Position numbers and translations under genes: made by a program
Shown here: in pieces, positions 1 to 13,600 of the stretch
Position numbering within the stretch: position 1 is the stretch's first letter
How the letters are laid out: each line of letters starts with the position of its first letter
Notes under the pieces: model-generated
What the model was told of the DNA's origin: nothing
Seen by the model: the letters and a program-made list of their open reading frames with translations, nothing else
The model's database searches: none
Source: Eudromia elegans
Lineage: Eukaryota > Chordata > Aves > Tinamiformes > Tinamidae
NCBI GenBank assembly: GCA_003342815.1
Contig: PTEX01000014.1
Span: forward strand, 7,432,765 to 7,496,764
Direction of reading: 5' to 3'
DNA: 64,000 nucleotides

Positions 1-3000
1 CACTTCATTGTCTCATGTGCGCATGCCTGTTTGGGCAGGGGGAAGGCACATTTAAATAGCGTTGCATCTTTCATTCCCCACCGCATGCAGACGGCGAATG
101 CGTGTGTGCCACGCCAAGGTGTTGCTTTGACCTCCTTTTGATGCATGCAAAGCTCACGTGCTCCTGCTGTGCCTTCAGAGTCACAGCGTGGGGTTATGCT
201 CTTCGTGCTCCGGAACCACACACCTCTGCTTACGTGTCACGGAGAGACCAAAACCTTTATGTGTGTCCTGACTGCAGGGCTCCTAGCAGAGAGCTCAGGT
301 TTTTGTCAGGAATTGTCCGGTTGCCGCTTGTTAGTTTTTGCCTCACTCATCCTTCCGCCTTCTGTTTCGTCACTTTATTTGGGCACCAAGATCTGAATGA
401 GGACGAGGTTGTAAACTCCTTTGTTGGGTGGAACAACATTCCCGTTTGCTTTTCCAACACCCTGCAGCCTCCGGTCTCCAATAGCTTTGCAATTGCCTTC
501 CCACGGTTATTCTGGAGAGGTGAATATTATTCTGCTGCTTTTAGTGGTCCATAGGGGAAGCAAAGGAGAAGACTTTGTGGGACAAAAGGAAATGGAGAGA
601 AGCGAGCCTCGCTTGCCTTTTGATGCCTGCTTTTTCCTAGCCTATCCCCAGGTATTTGTTCTCTTTGAGAATGGTGCTTGGCACCCCTGAAAAACTGAAA
701 GCACCCTAGACAATCAGGTCTGAGGAAACTCGGTCTATAAGGCTGTGGTCATATAGCATGGCATGTGTTTTATATAACCATGCTCTGCTATAGAATTATC
801 TTGCCCGTGCTTGGGGTTGAGGTTTAAATGAATGCTCTTCAGGAATGTTTTTACTTTCTCCGGTAGATTAAATTAGGAGTCTGTTTAGGGGTGGAAATGT
901 CGAAGGACTTTTCCTAAGAGCTAAACTGCAAACAGGATGATAAATTTGTCAAGATTCAACCCAAATTAGGACTGCCCTTTGGAAAAGTTTCCTTTTTATT
1001 GCATACACTCTATGGAGCGAGAGGGCAGTGAGAACAAGCACCGATTATCTTCGCTAAGTACTAAAACACTTCTGGCTGTTTGTTCTCAGAGCTGTAAAGG
1101 ATCGATACATGAACTGTAAGTGCTGTGGTATTTTGTTCTGTTATTTTTATTAAAAGCTAAGGTCTTTAGGTAGGATTCTGTTACGCAAATATTGCCGAAT
1201 TTGGTTTTATAGGCACTTAAATATGCTTCTCCATGAGCTTGGGTTCAGTGTAAAACCTTGTGAACCGGTATTGGGGAGAACTTGGAAGCAGCACTTGTTA
1301 GTGACAGAGTGGAACTGTCCTGTGGAATCCATACGTTATTTATTGACTTCTGTATGTGCACTTCAAAAAGTCTGAGCAAGGAGTTACAGTTTTAAAGCTG
1401 GCTTGACCATGAAGGAACAGAGGCAAACAGCAGCAGGTTTCTGCCCGGGACCAGCTATTCAAGTCGGAAGGAGATTGGACCAAATACAAGATTTTTCTAA
1501 TAACTGTTTCAACCGACTGGCCACTAAGCCATACGTGGAAAAGCACCTTTGATCCTGTTTATATGCCAGTTTGCTATGCACCAGTGTCTCTTTGGGTTTT
1601 GGATCTCTTAATTTTTTATAAGTGCCTCAGATAGGAGCCTCAGAGAGCCTAAATAAGGTACTTGAAATTTGTTTGTATTATAAATAATTTATTTTCTTGC
1701 CTGTGGTTTCTGGTACTGCTGCGTAGCTTGAGGTTTTCTGCCACACAACTTACTGCCTGTTAATGTTCTAAGAGACACAGCAGACAAATGTCAAAAACCT
1801 AAGGCTGCACAACAGAGTCTTTGCTTGAGGTCTCTGTAAAAACCCATCCAGACAGGAAAAGGATTTGACTGTGCAAATGTGGTTTTCTCAGAGCCTCCAA
1901 CCTGAGCGAAGCAAAGTTTCTAACGAGGATCTTAATCCAACTGAAGCCTTGTTTGTGCAGCCCGGTAACATTTTGCTTTGTTTTCCTGATCTTTCCAAAG
2001 TAAATCAGAGAAGCCCTATCTTTATTCTGATGAATTGTGCCTAACTGGTGTCTTCGGTACCAATTTGAAGACACTTGATTTTTGAAATGGGAAGAAAAAA
2101 ATTGAAAACACTTGATTTTTTTTCCCTCATGCAGTGCCTAGTTTGCCTGTGTACTCTTTGCAAGATGCTGGGCCAATGATACCTATTTCACTGTCTTCTG
2201 CCTGTTGTTACTTAGTGCTATAACTCTTTAATTTATATAGTAGCTCTTTTTCTTTTCACTGCAGTAGCATTTGAAATCATGAGGGCAGACCATAGTTGAG
2301 AAATACTCACTAATATGAAAATGGAGCTTTTTTTTTTAACCGCTTGCACTTATGCACAGGTATTTTAGAGAGAGGATTCCAACTACTGTGAAGTTGCAGT
2401 GTTATCATGTTTCTATGAAAGAGAGGGAACTGATTGATCAGTAACTGACGCAAAAGTTTGAAATAAAAGTTTGACTTTGCTTGTTTAGTAGTTGTTGTTT
2501 TCTTGCCTCAGCCGCCCTGATGGGTTTGCAAGTCCAAAACAAAAGCAATTGCTCTCCACAATAGATAGGCACAACGCACACGGTCTGAAGGTGCCTGTGT
2601 TGCCAGCAAAATTCATTAGATTTGAGTATTATTTCACTGAAATACTTTGCTATCTTGATTATCTTAGTCTTGTTGACTTAAGAGTTGGAGGTGAGTAGTC
2701 AAAACTTGCCAATCTGTTGAGTCAGTCCTCGTTGCTTGTAATCCAATATATGCAGCTAAGAGGAGCAAGAAAGAAAACCTCCTTGATGTGGTTATTTGTT
2801 AATAATGTCTTCCTCCTTATGGCTCATTAGTTCACATTGTGTATTTATGGCCTGGCTACGAAGGCAGGCAGCTGTTCTGAATAACCCTCTTTCTTTCCCG
2901 ATCAGCTTGGTTCTCATGAGTATTGACTTCAGGACATCTGAATTGATCAGAAAAGCAGTAGTAATTCCAAGGGAGAAAAGATTAAGAGGGTATTAAATAA

Positions 3001-3320
3001 ACTCGAATTACTCCTGTAATTAAAAGCTGTTCATATTTGTATTGTCAAAGCAGTCTTCTCGGATGACTCTTGCATATAAGATAACGTTTTGTAACTACTA
3101 CTTTTAGTAAAACGGAGGAGCTGATCACTGAAAAGATCCAAACATGAAGTAGAAGGGACTTGCTATTGTAGAAACTGCAACATTTATGGACTACATTATT
3201 TATTTTTCCATGTTAAAACCTGCTCCTTTTTTAAGTAAAGTAAGAATTTTAGGTTTCCAGGGGGGTTAAAGGGCAACGATCCTGAAACTTTTCTTGGAAT
3301 TTCTTCCATTTAACAGAATT
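1..3320. other. AT-rich flank upstream of NUCKS1; possible RAB29 3' end
   Basis: No open frame here resembles a known protein, and I find no RAB29 coding sequence (no small-GTPase motifs). In human the gene upstream of NUCKS1 on the same strand is RAB29, so part of this stretch could be its 3' UTR or downstream spacer. Candidate AATAAA hexamers on the + strand lie at 2462-2467 and 2996-3001. That is only suggestive, because AATAAA is common by chance in AT-rich DNA. Confidence 0.3.
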
Positions 3321-3399
3321 CACACCTGTGCCTTACATCTGCTGCCTCGTGCAGGGACATAATTGTGGTCGTGGGGAAATCAGGGCTGATAAGGAGATT

Positions 3400-4651
3400 C
3401 ACACCAGCTGGCCTTCATTTGGGGGCATTTCAGCGCACCAGACAGAAGCTCACACCAAGTCTCAGCCCCGTGGGCCCAACAAAGCAGCAACGTTGGGTAA
3501 CGACAGCAGGGGGCTGCCATTGCCCCCATCCTCCCGGCGGGGAAGGGGAGCCGGGGGCGGCCAGGCGCGTGCCCCGGTGCCGTTAGCCCCACCTGGGGCG
3601 GCTCGGTCCTCAAGGGAGCCGCACTTCCATGATAAAGGAGCGGCGAGCGGCACCGGCATCGCCCCGCCGGGCTCTAACCGCCCTTCCTAAGCTGCGGCCG
3701 CCGCCGTTTTACCTCAGGAGCCGAGGCGGCGGCGCGACCGTTGGAGCAACGGTCCCTAACGGCCGCGCCCCGCCGCACCGCCCTGAGGCGGCGCGAGGAT
3801 GCGGTGCGGGGAGAGCCCGCAGGCGGCCCCGGGGCGCGGCGGGGACTGGGGCTCGGTGTCCCCGCGGCCTCTCGGCCTTTTCCCTCCATAACTGCGCGGG
3901 GGCCCCGCGCGGCGAATCTGCGGGGAAGCGCGCCCGCCGCACCCGCTCTCTCCTCAGCCGCCCCGCCGCAGGGCTCCGCGCCGTGGGGGGAAATAGCGGG
4001 ACGGGCTCCCGCTGCGGCGGGTTCCGCCGCGGCCTTCCGGGGGGATCTCGGCGGGGCCGGCGGGCGCGGCGCGGGCTTGTGGCGAATCTGCTCCTCTGCC
4101 GCCGGCCACCGCTGCGGCTCACAGCAGCTTGGGTGTGCGGGGCGTCCTCTCCTTTCCCCCTGCGGGAGGGGGGGGGGTGGGCAGGTTCAGCCCGCCGTGA
4201 TGGTTCGAACGGGCCAATGGGGCGCGGCGCACCGCCCCCCGCGGCCAATGAGCGGCGGAGGAGGTGGCGCCAGCGGGATAGGCTGCGCCGCCCCCCGCGC
4301 GCATCCTCTCGCCCGTGCGAACGCGACCATTTTGCGGGGGGGAAGCAGCGAGCGGCGACGAGCGGGGCGGCAGCGAGCGGTGACCGGGCCGGGGAAGGGG
4401 AGACACGCACGGCCCACGCAGCGGAGCGCGAGCCTCCTCCGGCGCGGGGCGGCGCGGGCCGGCGGCCACCGAGGGGGGGAAGAGGCGGCTCCGGAGGCGC
4501 GGCCTGAGGCGCTGGGCCCAGCGCTCCCGCTCGCTGCCCGGGGGAGGGGACGGCGCCAGGCGGCCGCTTTTCTGCTTCCCTCCCGCCTCCCTCCTCGCCC
4601 TCCTGCTTCGGGCGGCCTCCGCAGCGCCGGGCCCCCAGCCGCCGGGCCACC
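3400..4651 (+). promoter_or_regulatory. NUCKS1: NUCKS1 CpG-island promoter and 5' UTR
   Basis: The sequence changes abruptly from AT-rich to very CpG-rich, as in broadly expressed TATA-less promoters. Two CCAAT boxes lie on the + strand at 4214-4218 and 4245-4249. A YY1-type core (CCATTTT) lies at 4327-4333. The start site is probably near or just downstream of the YY1 core, which would give a 5' UTR of roughly 300 nt; this start is inferred, not seen. No ATG occurs between the YY1 core and the NUCKS1 start at 4652, so the leader has no upstream ORF. The start context GCCACCATGT is a near-ideal Kozak site. Confidence 0.75.
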
Positions 4652-7600
4652 ATGTCCAGGCCTGTCAGGTGAGTCCTTGGCAGCGCGCGGAGGCCCCGCG
4701 GCGCCGCCTCCCGCTAGGCCCGGCCGCGCGCTCCGCTTTGCCGAGCAGGCCGCGCCGCGGGCCCGGCGCCCTGCGTGGCCGCGGGGGCAGCGTGTGCGCG
4801 GCCAGGGATGGGGGTCAGGCCTGCAGGCTGCTTGTTCCGTATTTATATATCTATATTTATTTGTTTTCCCCTCTTTTTATTCCTCTCCCCTGAGAGAGCG
4901 TGGCCCGGCCTAGGGCAACGTGCGTTGCCCCGGAGCCGCTGTGGGAGGGAGGGAGGCGGTGGAGGCCGAGGGCCGAGGCGGCCGCGCGCCAAGAGCCGCG
5001 TCCCACTTCTTTTTATATATGTGTGTGTATATATATATATCTATATATCTATATGTATATAATTTGCAACGGGGAACGTGGATGTTCGCCATGTGCCCTG
5101 ACCCACTTCGCGCGGGGGCAGCGCCTTTTGGCGCGGCGCGTGGGTCCTCCGCACGCGCCTCTTTTTTTTTTTTTNNNNNNNNNNNNNNNNNNNNNNNNNN
5201 NNNNNNNNNNNNNNCGAGGGGCCCCCGAAGAGCAGCCCGTGCTGCAGGGGCGGGGGAGGGGACGCGCGGTGCGAGCGGCGCGGCCGAGCGCGCAAGTGAA
5301 ACCACGTTGCGGGGAGGAGCCCGGAGGAGCCGCCCCCTCGGAGCGCGCCGAGCGGCCCCCGCCGCCTCCCCGGGCCGCTCCGCCCGCGCGCGCGGAGCGG
5401 TGGCCGCGGAGCCCCCCGCGCTGCCCCGCAGAACAGACCCAGGTGGGAGGGGGGGGCTCCAGGGAGGCACCACCCAGGAGAGCCCCCGCGGGCCCTTGAG
5501 CCCCTGAACTTTGCAAATACGGAACCTCCCCGGGTCTCCAAGAGATTCCCTGCGCCCTCCTCCCTTTTTCTTTCCCCCTTCCCAACCTCTCTGCAAAGTA
5601 CTAAGTGCTTGAACCCATAGTTTACTTTCTTCTCGTAGAAAAGGTAAGATAATGTATACTTTGTTCTAGAACTTACTCATTTTCGGTATATTTTAAGACA
5701 TTGGCTGTACGTTTTATTCCCAGTGAGCCTGCTTTAGGTTATGCAGTAAATACGGATATTTTTGAATAATAAACAGGAAATGAGAGTCAGCTATGAAGCT
5801 TTACATATGTGATATATAGGTGGTAACCTTATACTCTAAATAACATCTTTAATACAAGGTAATATAAAAATGTTAGATAAGGGCTACTTTGGTAATTAGG
5901 GAGGAAACATTTGCTTTTCAGTGGCTCTTTACTTGGTAGGATATTTAATTTCTGCGTGCATAAATAAGGGTAAATAAATCTCTTTAACTCCCAGTGTTTT
6001 AGGGAACGGCCTGGAGTCTAAAAGGTGTGTTAATAGGGCTGTGCGTACTCTGCACTGAAGCATCAGTTTTTGGCCTTTTGCAAGACAGGCTATTGGACTA
6101 GATGGACTAGTGGTCTGATCTTGAATGACAGTGCCTGTGTTCTGGAATACAGTGCTGATGTGACTTTGCTGCTCAGTGTGACACTTCAGTGTATGTTCTG
6201 CTGGCAGTATACTTGCCAGCACCGGAGTCTTGCTGCAGGTAAGGAAAGTGTTGTGTCTTTAAAAGCATGATTTCTGAGCTTTCTAGTCTTGATTAACTTT
6301 GAAAGCAACAACTTCTGAACCAAAAATAATACCTAGAAAATCATGCAGTGTTGTGAAACACCTCGCTTGCATATTTCCACAGCTGACATGTCCTGCACTA
6401 CAGCAAAAGGCAATGCCAAAGTCCAGCAGGTTGTTAGTAGTAGAAGGTCCACCTTTGGCATGTGCCAGAGAAAGATCCAGCTGTATTTAACATCCCTTTT
6501 GCAGGGTGGGAGGAAATTCTTCAATTGCCAGTATATTACATTGATTCACATGTGACTGGATAACTGTCATCATAGATTTTAATCCAGGACTTTTCAAAAT
6601 GTGTGTATGTATACATATTTTCCTTTTCTTTCTTTGTTTCTGGATATCTTACCATATTGTTAGTAGGGAAGTCTGGTGAAAAATTCCATATCAGAGTCAG
6701 TATTAGTGATGGAAGAGTTTTTCTTAATTTAGTGGGTTTTAATTATTTTCTGCTGTTTTTCTGCTTTTTTTATTGTTATTGTTTTTTTGTGAATATGTAT
6801 GCATCAAACTTAATAGGAGTTAGAGATGTCCATTGGGTTCTCTTCCACTAGGAAGAAGACTAGCTTCACATTTGAGTCTGACTTAAATTAGTTTCTTAAG
6901 ATTGCTCTGTATGAAGTTGTGATTAAACCCTCCTTTAGTTACAGACTTTATGCATTTAAATTCAGAGCCCTGAACTTTCTGTTGAACCAGAGTCCCCTTA
7001 GGTGGATGAACAATGTGTCTTTAATTTTTATTACTTGTCAGAAAAATGAAGATGCAACAGTTATCAAATCTCTACCTTATATTGCTGAGTGTTCTGAAAT
7101 ACTGCAAAGAGCATGTAGAGCTGATTGTTTTACAGTTAGGTCCTTACCAATTCTTGAGAACAAATGAAGTAAACGTTTGAGCTACTATTTTAATGTACAG
7201 CATCAATTAGTAGATGCTGGTGATACTTTTTAGCTAAGAATTTTGACTTTAAATTTGAAGCAATTCATTTCTGCCGTTTAGTCACTGGTCACTTTCACTT
7301 GCTGGTACTCTGCTATGGGTATTGCAAAATGAAACAATATAGGCAAGTATTTAAATTGCAACTTTTTTTTTAATTAAAATCATTAGTGAATAGACTTATT
7401 TCAGTGTTTTGAGGCTTCACAGATTTATTTTCTTGATCTTCTTTAGTGGTAGTTCTCTGAGTCTTTTATTGGCACTTCAGTGGAATGGTGGTTCTTGTGA
7501 ATTATAGTTGCAGGGGGAAAAAAATGTATCTATTAAATGTAACTTCTTTTGTTGCCAATATTATACCTGGGCAATGTAAATATAAATCTTGTTATGATTT

Positions 7601-10600
7601 GGGAAATGCTTCATGGGGTAGCAGGAAAGCAGCACTTCCTGGGGGACTGGCATTTAGCGTTGGTAGGAATGTTTATGTGCAGAGATGTACCAGAGGCTTT
7701 CCAGATGTCTAAAAAGATCCTTGATCTGAAAAGCTTTAAAGAGCTGCAAAGGCTGAGGTAAAGGAAAAATCAAATTACTATGAACAACACGGGCTGCAGA
7801 TCTGGTTCTTTTTTCCTTGCCCTTTAGCATCACAGCATTTCTATATTGTATCTTTAAAATATTCTCATTTGTAGTTACATTCAAGTGGAGGATGGGCACG
7901 AGGCTGCTTAAACTGTTGCTGCATAAATCATTTAATTGTTTTATGGAGTTTCAAGTCATGTGTATCCCTAAAAATTCTGCAGATACCATGAGCAGTGCCT
8001 AGTCTTACAGACGTTTGGAGTTACACCAAGTCCAGACCCAAACAATGACCTCTGTAATTGGGAACCTCTAGTCGGTGAGTCTTGTCTGAGTACAGTTGTG
8101 CCAATTTTTAAGTAGACTAACACCATAGTGACGTGTTTTGGGTAAATAACGGTCACTGGGCTTAAATGTTTCAACTTCTCATGCATTATTTTAAGTTAAT
8201 ATCTGTTTAGGGCCTAAATTTAGCACTGCACATTTGTGCTTTTAGGAAATATTTCCTATAAGTATTTTCAGGGTATTTGTGTGTATATGTGTAAAGAAGC
8301 ACCTCAGTAATGCTTTCAATGGCACTATTTGTTGGTAACAAGTCCTCTTGAAAGTGTAGCCCTTACCAACAGGAACCAGCACCAGAAAGTGAAACTGACC
8401 ACTTTGCCAGGTCTCTACAAACCTTCAAATGAAGAAAAGTTAATATCTTTTTTTTTTTTTTTTTCATAAATACTTAACCTAGGTGGTTATGTTAGTTAAG
8501 TGCTGTATTAAAGCAAACAGCAAAGAAAAACTGCCTAATTATTTAATCTCTCATTCATTTCACTTCCCAGATTGGACAAGAGGATAGGCTCATGTTTCTG
8601 CTGATAATCCTTTGACCTAAGCATGCCTCTTCGCTATGTGATGTAATTGGTTTTTAGGTGAAAATGGGAGATGATTACGTGATTCTTAATTAGTTGTGTA
8701 GGCATTAAGGTGTACTTCTAATGTTAATATTGCTTTTCATGGTTTTTTAATACTGTTGTTAGGCATCAAATGTTAGTTATGAGAGTTGCAGTAGAGTTCT
8801 GAGTTCTTATTAAATTATTTCAGTATTGCTGTACTAAATAAGTGCTTCCACTGTAACATGTGAATGAATTATCAGATGATTGATTGTTATTCCAGAAATT
8901 CTGGACTGGCAGCTGATACTAAAATCTTGCCTTTTAAGAGTTTAAACCTTTCTTACCCAAGTTCCTTCTCATACGCACACTTTAAACATGGAGTTGAATT
9001 AGCAAGTACATTGTCTTAAAATTACACAGTAAGTTTTAAATCATATTGAACATTAGCCATTCCATCTGCCTGTTAGACTCTTATTTTATAACCCCTTCCC
9101 TCCCTGCCAAGAATATCTGAACATCAATGAGTTTATCTGCTTTGCAATCTTTATCATAGTGATCTAATAAAAGATGTTGTTTCTCTTTGCAAGCTTAATG
9201 GCTTTGCAGAGTCTTTAAGCATTGCATGTCAGTCATGTTGACAGTTCTAAAGCAAAGAAGTAGGGTGCGTAATGAGAATGGGGGATGCAGGAACAGTTGG
9301 TTTCACACTCCTGCCCTTGTGGGCTTAGCTAGTTTTAGTGGGAAGACCATTTTATCAAGTTCCTATCTTCAATGATATCAGTGTAGATACTCTCCCATCT
9401 TTTTTCTTGTCCTAGAAAAGAGCTACCTTTCTAGTTGTTTTCTGACATAGTGTGTCCTGTTTGTTTGTTTTCTTAAGATATAAAAATTGATGATTCTGTA
9501 GATAAGGTAATTGGAATATATCAGAGTTTACGTTCCAGCTGAACACTTACATGGTGCCCTGCTTAAGATAGTGGAGGGATATCTATAATGCTTTTTTGTT
9601 AATGTTTTATCTAATTATTACCTTTTCAGTACTTCCTGATTTAATATGGGTCTCTATCTGAAATAAGCAAGATGAAGGTCAGTATGACCAATTTATTACA
9701 AAGTGGCAGTATTACAATTCTGCTTATTAGATGGAAGATGACTGAAAACATTGTTTTATGGAACTGATAGAACTGATTTTTTTTTATTACATCTTGGAGA
9801 AAATGTGATGCATACATTAAAACATACTTGTTGTTTTATTTATTCCTCAAGTTTTCACGAGATTAAACTTTGTGTTTTTACATGTAAGACGTGGCAGGAA
9901 ACAGTTTTCAGGATTCATGCCTTTTGGAACAGGATTTGAGTTTGAGGGCTAGTGTGCATGGTATGCCCTAAGATGTCTTGTCAGTAGTTATATTCCTAAT
10001 CTGCTATTTTACAGTATTCAGAATATAAGTGGGCAGTGTTCTGTACATACTTGCTTTGGCTTATAGTTTTTTTTTTTTAAAAAAAAACATGTGTGGGGGT
10101 GTAGGTCTTGAATTTCTGCCTTTCTTGGTGTCCTCCTGCTTCTTCTCCCCTGCTGCATGTTGGCAGTTTGGGATCTGACTCTGGGATGTTATGAGCAGTG
10201 CGTTGCATTGTAAGGGTAGTTCTGTTGTGTAGCTGTCTTGATTCCCTCAAGTGGCTGCATTACAGGGCCAATGTATATACCTTATCAATAAAGTAATTAG
10301 GACAGATCCTGAAATTAATAGCAAAAAACCTGCGTCTGTTTTTTAGGCTTCAGTAAGTTTGAGAGGCACATCTAATTTTGTTGGCAAGTAAGGCATTGAT
10401 TTAAGTAACAGCTACTTATTGAAGTCAACTGTCTAGAATTGGCCATTCCATTTACATTATTAAAGATGCTAAGTTCCTTCTGCTACTTTTAGTTGCTTAG
10501 AGAGCAGAAAAGGTGCTGATGAAGTAAGGAAAGAGTGGGTCTGTGCTCATTAGCTATGCAAATGGATAGGGTATATAAAATGCCTAGCTTTTCCCACTGT

Positions 10601-13600
10601 TGTGTCAAATAATGCAGCTAATCATCATAAATATCTCTTAAATCTCCATAAAGAATCAAAGTAACTAACTGAAAAAGTGCCCCACAACATCCGAGAAGCA
10701 GGTGCTGAAAACCTCTCATGTTTTAGAGGGAGGGAACACAGGGTGGGAGCAAATACGTGGAGGAGAAGGAGGTATGAGAGTAAGCATGACTATGTTGGCT
10801 GTAACAAGCAGTCACTCTGTCCTCTCTGCCCCCAAAAAGTAGTTAGGAAATGGTTTTGTGAATTTGAGGCAATATTTGAAAACATCATAGTACATGTTTC
10901 CCAAATTAAGTTTTAATTAGTTTAAATCAAACCCAACACTTTCAACCATTGCTGCAGAAAGTTGAATGTTCAGATTTTAATTCAGGAGTATCGTTTTTCA
11001 AATCACTAGACCTAATTTGAAAAATGAAGTTTGAGTATTTTTGAGCATATTAAATTCACCTACTTGTTTACAGGAGGAATCCTATTTTACATTACCCAGC
11101 TTTCAGATGGGGTCCAGGATCAGGTCTAGCATTCAAGATTGAGCTTGTTTAAAAAGGTGTGGGAGGAGAGTGGGGAATCACACCTTAATTACTTAAGTAT
11201 TTTTAGCATCTTTAAATCCATCGTATTTTTAGAATACCAACACTGCTTTCAGTAATTGTTGCACCTGTCTTACGTTTTCAGCTACAATTTTTGTGGGTCA
11301 AGATGCCTTTCCCTAATTGCAGTTGTGAATCTTAAAGGAGTAGGGCTCACTAAAAAGCACCTACAGATCCAGAGAATGTGATCCAGGCTCTTATAATGAC
11401 TCTAGGAAAATACTGTGTGCACATTGCTGACTTTCAATGTACAGGTGGTTTACTTATGAGAGGTTTGGGGGGCGTGTCTGAGGTGGTGTGACTTTTTTTT
11501 AAAAATTCTAAACTACAAATCTTGCACTGGAAGTGTATATGATACTTTCTTGTTAGCTAAAGGAAGTTGGACATCTCTGAGATTATGAATTGCTGATTTT
11601 TTCCCCCTTTTTAACAGGAACAGGAAGGTGGTCGATTACTCACAGTTTCAGGAGTCGGATGATGCTGGTAAATCACTTCATTCTTAGCAATATAATAATC
11701 TTGAGATATAGCAGTTGATTATTGCATATTAATTGCTTAGGTTCTAGTCATATCTTTAACCTAAACTCTTAAGACATTTCTTAACAGTCTCTGAACTGTT
11801 AATAAACATTTGAAAATGTAATGATTCTCAGATGTTTTATATTAAACAAACAATAGTGATAGAAATGTTATTATTTAATGCTTGTATTGTTGTAGGGCCT
11901 TTAGGCTGTTGGCAGCAACTTCTTCCTTGCTCTATGCTGTGACAAAATCTCCTTAATGCTCCTTTTTTTTCCTTCAGTAAAGTATGTTTTCAATTTATTT
12001 TAGAGGACTGTAGTTAATCCCATAATTCCTGGCATTTCTGTGAATTGGATCTTAAAGAAAAAAAACCCCCACTTTATATTCTCTATGAATTAACTAAATA
12101 TTTCTGTTAGCCATATGGAATATGTTTTGTGTTCTTAACAAAATAGGAATGCTGCTACTGTTTGCTAAATGAGGCTGCACTGATAATTGATGGAAACAAA
12201 TATGCAAAACTGTTTAACTGCAGTCTCCTTACTCATTGTGTAAGGTATTGTGTAACAGTTGTATAAAAATTACACTGTAGATTACTATATAGTGATCTGC
12301 TTTTTCTATCACGGGACAATAAATAAAGGTTTTGCTGTTAAACATGTCAAGCTACATATGAATGTTAATTTTAGTAGATTTGACCAATAACAATGTGTTT
12401 GTGACTAGCTATAAACATAAGATGTTTCCTCTTATGAAGCTTGTTGTGTGTTGTTTTTAATACTTCTGTGTCAGACTTGACTGTATGTTACAAAGGTTTT
12501 TTTTGAACTTTATTATGATATTTAGAGGGCTTCCTTTTGATTCATCTGAAATGGTCATTTTAAGATACAGCTGAGGAAGTCGGTTTGTTGTGGAACTGAT
12601 AGTCAATTTGCTGGAAAGTAGGCGTTTGATTCAAAACCATTTTGCACTGTCCTGTCCAGATGAAGATTATGGAAGAGATTCAGGTCCCCCATCCAAGAAA
12701 ATCCGTTCATCTCCTCGGGAGGCTAAAAATAAGAGGCGATCTGGGAAGAATTCTCAGGAGGACAGGTAAAACACATACTTAATATACTTAAAAACTTCAT
12801 AAAAATTGTTTTTTAAATCTTAAATTGCTGGCGTAAAGACCATCTACTTACTTGCCCTGCAGCTTTTTTAACACTGTGCCTTACTGTATTCTTATAGCAT
12901 GCTAGAAATTGTGAAGTAACTGTAACCATAGCAAGGCCCTATATTTTGTATCGAAGCTTGCATAGTTCAGAGTTAGATGTTTGTTATGTGCTGAGGTCTT
13001 TGTTGCAACCTTGTGAACCTTGGTGCTAGCATTTAAATTGCTAGCAACTTTATCTTGTAATCTCCTATGGTATCTAGCTGGGTCATTTGATCACCTTTAA
13101 GTCCCACCTTTCAGACTGCTCAAGTAAGAACATGTGCTGTATGTCCTGCCCATACTGATCTTGAGGAAGATAGAGGCTTTTCTTTATGTAAGCTTGTTGC
13201 TTGGAGCAGTAAATCAGTCGTCAATTCTAAGCATTTAACTCATCAAGTCTAAGAGCTTTTTGTTTTACAGTCAGTTGTCTTTCAGATGTCATTTGGCTTC
13301 CAGTTTGTGTATAAATTTGATAAAGGGGGGAAAAAATCTGAGGAATTCTCTACTAGATTGCCTGAAATTCTGTTCTACATGGCCTGATAGAGACACTTCA
13401 TGCTTTCCTTCTAGGAGAATGAAGGGTCCAAAGATTCTGCAAGTACAGAAATGACTTGCTCTGTTGTACATAATAGGTGAATTCCCTGGAGCAGTTGCAT
13501 GTCTACAGACATTTTCCTGTAGGTGGTGGTAGCATCCTCTCAGGAATGGTTGTAAGTGGAATTCCAAGTCTGGTTTGAGGTGTAGAACTCTCAAGCACAA

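Larger units (their letters stand above)
4669..11617 (+). other. NUCKS1: NUCKS1 intron 1
   Basis: The donor CAG|GTGAGT at 4669 and the acceptor TTTTTAACAG ending at 11617 frame this intron of about 6.9 kb. Its first kilobase continues the CpG island and holds a 40-N gap and TA/TG-rich simple repeats; the rest is AT-rich. It contains one recognisable old CR1 tail at about 6.05-6.15 kb and no other gene that I can see. Short open frames in it lack codon bias and similarity to known families. Confidence 0.85.

Noticed and set aside
1-2700. RAB29 coding exon
   Set aside because: Expected from human gene order, but no Rab motif is encoded on either strand. At most 3' UTR or spacer could be present.
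3629-4913. Long overlapping frames on both strands (up to 390 codons) around the NUCKS1 promoter
   Set aside because: They consist of Ala/Arg/Gly/Pro-rich translation of a CpG island in all frames, overlap the promoter and splice donor, and resemble no protein family.
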